DNA of 64,000 nt from Parasedimentitalea psychrophila (GTDB lineage Bacteria; Pseudomonadota; Alphaproteobacteria; Rhodobacterales; Rhodobacteraceae): contig NZ_CP127247.1 of NCBI RefSeq assembly GCF_030285785.1, forward strand, positions 3,185,501 through 3,249,500, given 5' to 3'. Shown here one piece after another: positions 60,339-64,000 of the stretch. The translations under genes and the position numbers were made by a program. The notes beneath the pieces are model-generated. The model searched no databases and had not been told where the DNA came from. It saw only the letters and a program-made list of their open reading frames with translations. How positions within the stretch are numbered: the first letter of the stretch is position 1; every line of letters starts with the position of its first letter.

Positions 60339-60770
60339 TCAGTGGATTCCGTTGGCACGTTGTAACGTGCGAATATAGGCGACGACCATGGTGACATCGC
60401 CACGGGTCAGACCCTGGACCGGTGGCATATCTCCAAATGGCCAGTGATGGCTTTTGACGCCAAGTTTGGCGGCGCGTTGGAACGCCTCATCCGCATGGTG
60501 ACTGGGTTCATAGATCTTATGCACCAGCGGTGGTGCCAGACCGTTGGTGCCTGCTGCGTTTTCGCCATGACAAGAGGCGCATGCCTTGTCAAAAATAGCC
60601 TTGCCAATCGCCGCATTGCCATCGATCAGCGGGCTTTGCACGGCGGCAATTGCGCCGCCCGCGACGGCCTCACTGGTGGTCTGTGGCTGCGGGGTTGTGG
60701 TCTGCCAGACAGCAAACAGGGTGAGGGCGAAAAACGCGCTGCCAGCGAGCACGGTATATTTTCGTTTCAT
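60339..60770 (-). CDS. Class I c-type cytochrome, membrane-anchored or secreted
   Basis: 143 aa from the ATG at 60770. N-terminal hydrophobic segment (YTVLAGSAFFALTLFAVW), then one heme: CASCH in GKAIFDKACASCHGENAAGTNG, with the distal methionine in GDMPPVQGLTRGDVTMVVAYIR. Normal for cytochromes that take electrons from periplasmic oxidases. Placed before copC, it may connect the copper oxidation pathway to the respiratory chain; this is an inference. Confidence 0.87.
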   Translation of the reverse strand: MKRKYTVLAGSAFFALTLFAVWQTTTPQPQTTSEAVAGGAIAAVQSPLIDGNAAIGKAIFDKACASCHGENAAGTNGLAPPLVHKIYEPSHHADEAFQRAAKLGVKSHHWPFGDMPPVQGLTRGDVTMVVAYIRTLQRANGIH

Positions 60771-60883
60771 ATAGTGTTCCCAACATGGGTATGGACTGGA
60801 AAAGTGCGTTTGCTGGTCGGCAGCGACGCCGAATGCAACCGCACCCAAGTTTGGCCGAACAGCAAACGCACGGCAATTCAGTC

Positions 60884-61255
60884 TCAGGAGGTTGGTGGCC
60901 GGTCTGGGGCTTCGATCTGGTTCACATGATGCAGATCCCGTTTGAAACGCGCCTGGATTAGGTCGAAGTGAACCATGCTGGCAGATATCTGAGGTGTCAA
61001 AATGGTCAATCCCAGGCACATGTGTACCTTGCATTTATCGTGCTCACCGCCTGCATAGTCAGAGGGTATCTGATGCGGGGAGGTGTCGATGGTACCATTT
61101 GTGGTCGGATTGGCCTCAGCGAGCATCGACATGTGCTCTGCGCAGTGGCCCGCGTCTCTATCCATGGCCAGCGCAAAAGCGGTTGTGCCGAGCCCCGTTG
61201 TCAGGATCAGCAAACCGATTGCAAGGGGCGAGAGTATGCGCTTCAGCATGTCCAT
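60884..61255 (-). CDS. Small exported His/Cys/Met protein of the copper operon (DUF2946-like)
   Basis: 123 aa. Signal peptide (ILSPLAIGLLILTTGLGTTAFA), then a metal-ligand-rich region: DAGHCAEHMSMLAE, GGEHDKCKVHMCLGL. The pattern of H, C and M spaced by two to three residues resembles DUF2946 proteins that often start copper operons. No enzymatic motif. It is the first gene of the string; 113 bases separate it from the cytochrome. The 219 bases between its start and the aldolase stop hold no gene. Copper sensing or buffering is inferred. Confidence 0.65.
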   Translation of the reverse strand: MDMLKRILSPLAIGLLILTTGLGTTAFALAMDRDAGHCAEHMSMLAEANPTTNGTIDTSPHQIPSDYAGGEHDKCKVHMCLGLTILTPQISASMVHFDLIQARFKRDLHHVNQIEAPDRPPTS

Positions 61256-61474
61256 TGGTTTTTGCTAGGGCTTTTTAATTTCGCGATCAACCTTTAACGG
61301 CCACTGGTGGTGTTTGACCGTATCACAATTGCGTAGATCCTCAATCGCCCCGAATTTGTTGCAGAGCCTCACCCCAAGTCAGCAGCCGTTTGCGCCGGGA
61401 CTGGGGGCTGCCACAGACCCGGCGCAGAGCTCAGATGATATGTTACCGACCGGGAGACCGCCTTTCACGGGGCC

Positions 61475-62236
61475 TCAGTTCGCGTAGGGATCATTTTCGC
61501 CGTCGAGGATGGCTTTCAACTCCGCCAAATGGCGCTCGGATTGATCTGGATAGTCTTCCAGCTCCTGCGCCACTTTTTCAGCGACCTCATCGCTGAGTAC
61601 CCGCAGCTTTTGGCCGGTTTGCAGCGCCCGAATATAGGTCTCAGCGGCACGTTCAAAATAGTAAAGCCGGTTAAAGGTGTCGGCCACAGTATCGCCGATG
61701 ACCAGCACACCGTGATTGCCCATGATCATCACCTTGATCTTGGGGTCTGTTAACAATCCGGCACAGCGCTGGCCTTCACTTTCAAACGCAAGACCGCCGT
61801 ATTCCTCGTCCACCACATGCCGCCGGAAAAATATCGCGGAATTCTGATCGATTGGTGGCAATGTGCTATCCGCAAGTGAGGCGAGAACCGTTGCATGAAT
61901 AGAGTGCACATGCATCACACAGCGGGCCTGTGGGCAAAGCCGGTGTATCGACCCGTGCAATCCCCAGGCCGTTTCATCTGGCGCACCCGGACGGTCCATC
62001 GTGTTCGGATCGTTTGCGTCCAGCAGCAACATATCGGACGCCTTTATCCGGCTGAAATGCATCTGGTTTGGGTTCATCAGGAACTGCGAGCCATCGTCAT
62101 TCACCGCCAGGCTAAAGTGGTTGGCAACCGCTTCGTGCATATTGAGCCGCGCTGTCCAGCGAAAGGTGGCGGCCAGGTCAACGCGTTCGTTCCAATGGGC
62201 TAGGTTGGGTTGCGTGGTTGCGGAAGGTGTTGACAT
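61475..62236 (-). CDS. Class II aldolase/adducin-family protein
   Basis: 253 aa from the ATG at 62236. Zinc ligands visible as CVMHVHSIHATVLASLADS (H-x-H) and a third histidine after IMGNHGVLVIGDTVADTFNRLYYFERAAETYIRAL, in the pattern of fuculose-phosphate aldolase and related decarboxylases or aldolases. The N-terminus has LAATFRWTARLNMHEAVANHFSL (family NHxS motif). Substrate unknown; without a phosphate-binding check it could be a non-aldolase paralogue. It is divergent from glnE across about 280 bases with no gene. Confidence 0.85.
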   Translation of the reverse strand: MSTPSATTQPNLAHWNERVDLAATFRWTARLNMHEAVANHFSLAVNDDGSQFLMNPNQMHFSRIKASDMLLLDANDPNTMDRPGAPDETAWGLHGSIHRLCPQARCVMHVHSIHATVLASLADSTLPPIDQNSAIFFRRHVVDEEYGGLAFESEGQRCAGLLTDPKIKVMIMGNHGVLVIGDTVADTFNRLYYFERAAETYIRALQTGQKLRVLSDEVAEKVAQELEDYPDQSERHLAELKAILDGENDPYAN

Positions 62237-62514
62237 CAAAGCTCTCTCTCTGTCCGGCATTCCCCAAATGGAACGCCCTGTGCCCAAGTTGAAACTGATG
62301 GAGGCTTGGAGCAAGCGAATTAGGCAGCCAGGGTATTGTTTTTTCAACCATTGCATTTGATCTTTGAGGGCAGGCCAGTAGGCACCGCCTTGGGCTGGCG
62401 TTCTTCCTCAATCTCACCGGCATCGCCTGGGTCGCCTTGGTTGGTCATGTCCGATCCGGGATCGTGATGTTTGACGCATTGACCTTGCCGACCGGGGCGA
62501 ACAATTATGCGGCC

Positions 62515-64000
62515 ATGAACATGTCTTTGAAAATAACCCGCCTGCCGCGCGCCTTTGATGTCGACCTGGGGGCTGAAGCCAAAGCATTGGTTCCTGCGCT
62601 GGGCGGCGAAATGGCGGCCCTCATCAGTGGTGCGGCCGGGTCCAGTCCTTTTCTGAAAGAGCTGATAGGGCGCGAATCGGGCTGGCTGGACCAGGCATTG
62701 GCAGACCCCGAGGCGGCGATGGCACAGGTGTTTGACGTCTGCCGGACTTTGCCGTTCGATCAGATAAAGCCGGGATTGCGGCAAGCCAAGCGGCGGGTTG
62801 CGCTGCTGACGGCGCTGGCCGATCTCAGCGGTGGGTGGAGCCTGGAGCAGGTCACCCGGGTTTTGGCCGAGTTTGGCGCCTTGGCGGCGGATGTGGCGAT
62901 CAAGGCCGAAATCGCGGCTTTGATCCGGCGCAACAAATTGCCGGGAATGACTGAAGACGACATCGCCACTGCGGGCGGGCTGAGTATTCTGGCCATGGGC
63001 AAGATGGGGGCGTATGAGCTGAACTACAGCTCTGATATCGACCTGATATGCCTGTTTGATGAAACCCGGTTTGACCCGGATGATTTCCAACAGGCCCGGC
63101 AGGGCATGGTGCGTGCCACCCGCAATATGTGCGCGACGCTTAGCGACAGAACGGCCGATGGCTATGTATTTCGCACCGACCTTCGGCTGCGCCCCGATCC
63201 TTCGGTCACCCCGGTTTGCCTGGCGATGGAGGCGGCGGAACGGTATTATGAAAGTCTGGGGCGCACCTGGGAACGCACCGCCTATATCAAAGCACGCGCC
63301 TGTGCCGGTGATATCGCGGCCGGAGAGCGGTTTCTCAAAACTCTGAAACCTTTTGTCTGGCGTCGCCATCTGGACTTTGCCGCCATTCAGGACGCCCATG
63401 AAATGCGGCTCCGAATTCGCGAGAACAAGGGGGTCGGTGGCCCGATCGAAGTTCCCGGTCATGATATGAAACTGGGCCGTGGCGGCATTCGCGAGATTGA
63501 GTTTTTCACCCAGACCCGGCAGTTGATCGCCGGCGGTCGCGACGAGAGCCTGCGCTTGCGGGGCACCGTCGAGGGGCTGGCCGCTTTGGCAAATCGTAAC
63601 TGGGTCCCCAGCGACGCTGCGGCAAAACTGACTGAACATTACCGCGCCCACCGCGAGGTCGAGCATCGCATCCAGATGATCCATGATGCGCAGACCCATC
63701 GGATGCCAAAAACCGAGGAAGGCCTGGCGCGGGTCGCCTGCCTGATGGATCTTGAACCGGCGGCTCTGATCCGTCAGGTCAAATCGAGGCTGACCGAGGT
63801 CCATGAGCTGACCGAAGACTTCTTTGCGCCGGACAGTGGAACCGGCGCTGTGCCTGTGCTGTCGCAGGAGTTGGACGGTGATATCATTGCGCGCTGGCCA
63901 ACCTATCCGGCGTTGCGGTCGGTGCGGGGCGCGCGGATTTTTGAACGCCTTAAGCCTGAACTGCTGGCCCGGTTGAGCAAAACCGCAAAACCATCTGAGG
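62515..64000 (+). CDS. glnE: Glutamine synthetase adenylyltransferase/deadenylylase, N-terminal half (3' end outside window)
   Basis: Attaches AMP to, or removes it from, glutamine synthetase in nitrogen control. The frame runs past base 64000 without a stop. Recognised by the nucleotidyltransferase core AGGLSILAMGKMGAYELNYS then SDIDLICLFD (GxGK/ELxxxSDxD type), RTDLRLRPDPSVTP, YYESLGRTWERTAYIKARA and GRGGIREIEFFTQTRQL. 495 codons are present. Start not certain: ATG at 62515 or 62521 gives SLKITRLPRAFD, near the family start; an in-frame ATG at 62467 is the alternative. A long antisense frame (62344-63804) is a shadow. Confidence 0.93.
   Translation, partial: MNMSLKITRLPRAFDVDLGAEAKALVPALGGEMAALISGAAGSSPFLKELIGRESGWLDQALADPEAAMAQVFDVCRTLPFDQIKPGLRQAKRRVALLTALADLSGGWSLEQVTRVLAEFGALAADVAIKAEIAALIRRNKLPGMTEDDIATAGGLSILAMGKMGAYELNYSSDIDLICLFDETRFDPDDFQQARQGMVRATRNMCATLSDRTADGYVFRTDLRLRPDPSVTPVCLAMEAAERYYESLGRTWERTAYIKARACAGDIAAGERFLKTLKPFVWRRHLDFAAIQDAHEMRLRIRENKGVGGPIEVPGHDMKLGRGGIREIEFFTQTRQLIAGGRDESLRLRGTVEGLAALANRNWVPSDAAAKLTEHYRAHREVEHRIQMIHDAQTHRMPKTEEGLARVACLMDLEPAALIRQVKSRLTEVHELTEDFFAPDSGTGAVPVLSQELDGDIIARWPTYPALRSVRGARIFERLKPELLARLSKTAKPSE

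Noticed and set aside
62344-63804. Long minus-strand open frame (486 codons)
   Set aside because: It is antisense to glnE, whose plus-strand frame has clear adenylyltransferase motifs; the minus-strand product is rich in R/Q/H and has no motif.
1-64000. CRISPR arrays, prophage or intact insertion sequence
   Set aside because: No regularly spaced repeats, no phage structural genes and no transposase motif were seen anywhere in the window.

Overview
The window reads as chromosomal DNA of a marine alphaproteobacterium of the family Rhodobacteraceae (Roseobacter group). The grounds are gene content and order: an alr-mlaE-mlaF string, a siroheme/APS-reductase sulfur operon with DUF2849 and DUF934, a dctBD-dctPQM TRAP cluster and a form II cox-type cluster. 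GC is high, and family-typical intergenic hairpin repeats (CTCCGGCGGGAGTATT and CCCCCGGGATATTTT types) recur. Both ends cut through a gene: thyA at the left and glnE at the right.

1-10.2 kb is housekeeping: thyA-folA, alr-mlaE-mlaF, dnaB preceded by DnaA-box-like sequences, pyrE and pyrC, then a hydrolase-fold-like protein and a glycosyltransferase. 10.3-18.8 kb is a molybdenum hydroxylase cluster: MoxR ATPase, vWA protein, XdhC-type protein, molybdopterin-binding protein, then small, large and medium subunits. The S-L-M order and the AYRGAGR motif make it form II, so CO is not an assured substrate. 19-25.4 kb holds infC, apparently with an AUA start, and the assimilatory sulfate operon (siroheme methyltransferase, DUF2849, sulfite reductase, APS reductase, DUF934, ferredoxin-NADP reductase) divergent from an Lrp-type regulator. 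25.7-33.4 kb has a P450 and a complete C4-dicarboxylate TRAP system with its two-component regulator. The DctD protein has lost the sigma54-contact loop and the Walker A lysine.

33.4-43.9 kb returns to core functions: an outer-membrane barrel, two Fe-S assembly proteins, tpiA, an NfeD/SPFH pair, tgt, lon with a heat-shock-type promoter, an amino-acid dehydrogenase, an HU protein with a histone-H1-like tail, and tRNA-Val(CAC).

43.9-57.6 kb, beyond the tRNA, looks accessory. It has a gene-poor stretch, then a minus-strand cluster (MFS transporter, diaminobutyrate aminotransferase, SidA/IucD-type N-hydroxylase, class I/II aminotransferase, NTF2-like protein) that suggests an undescribed N-hydroxylated diamine product. 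Next come a four-gene membrane operon (DUF697, SPFH, ABC-type solute-binding protein without permease, two-helix peptide), an FAD monooxygenase behind a 36-bp palindrome, and a lower-GC gene with two zinc/HNH-like modules. 57.8-64 kb holds a copper operon (multicopper oxidase, CopD, CopC, cytochrome c, metal-binding protein), a class II aldolase and the start of glnE.

All assignments come from reading motifs, lengths and context by eye; no database search was run. GC statements are visual impressions.
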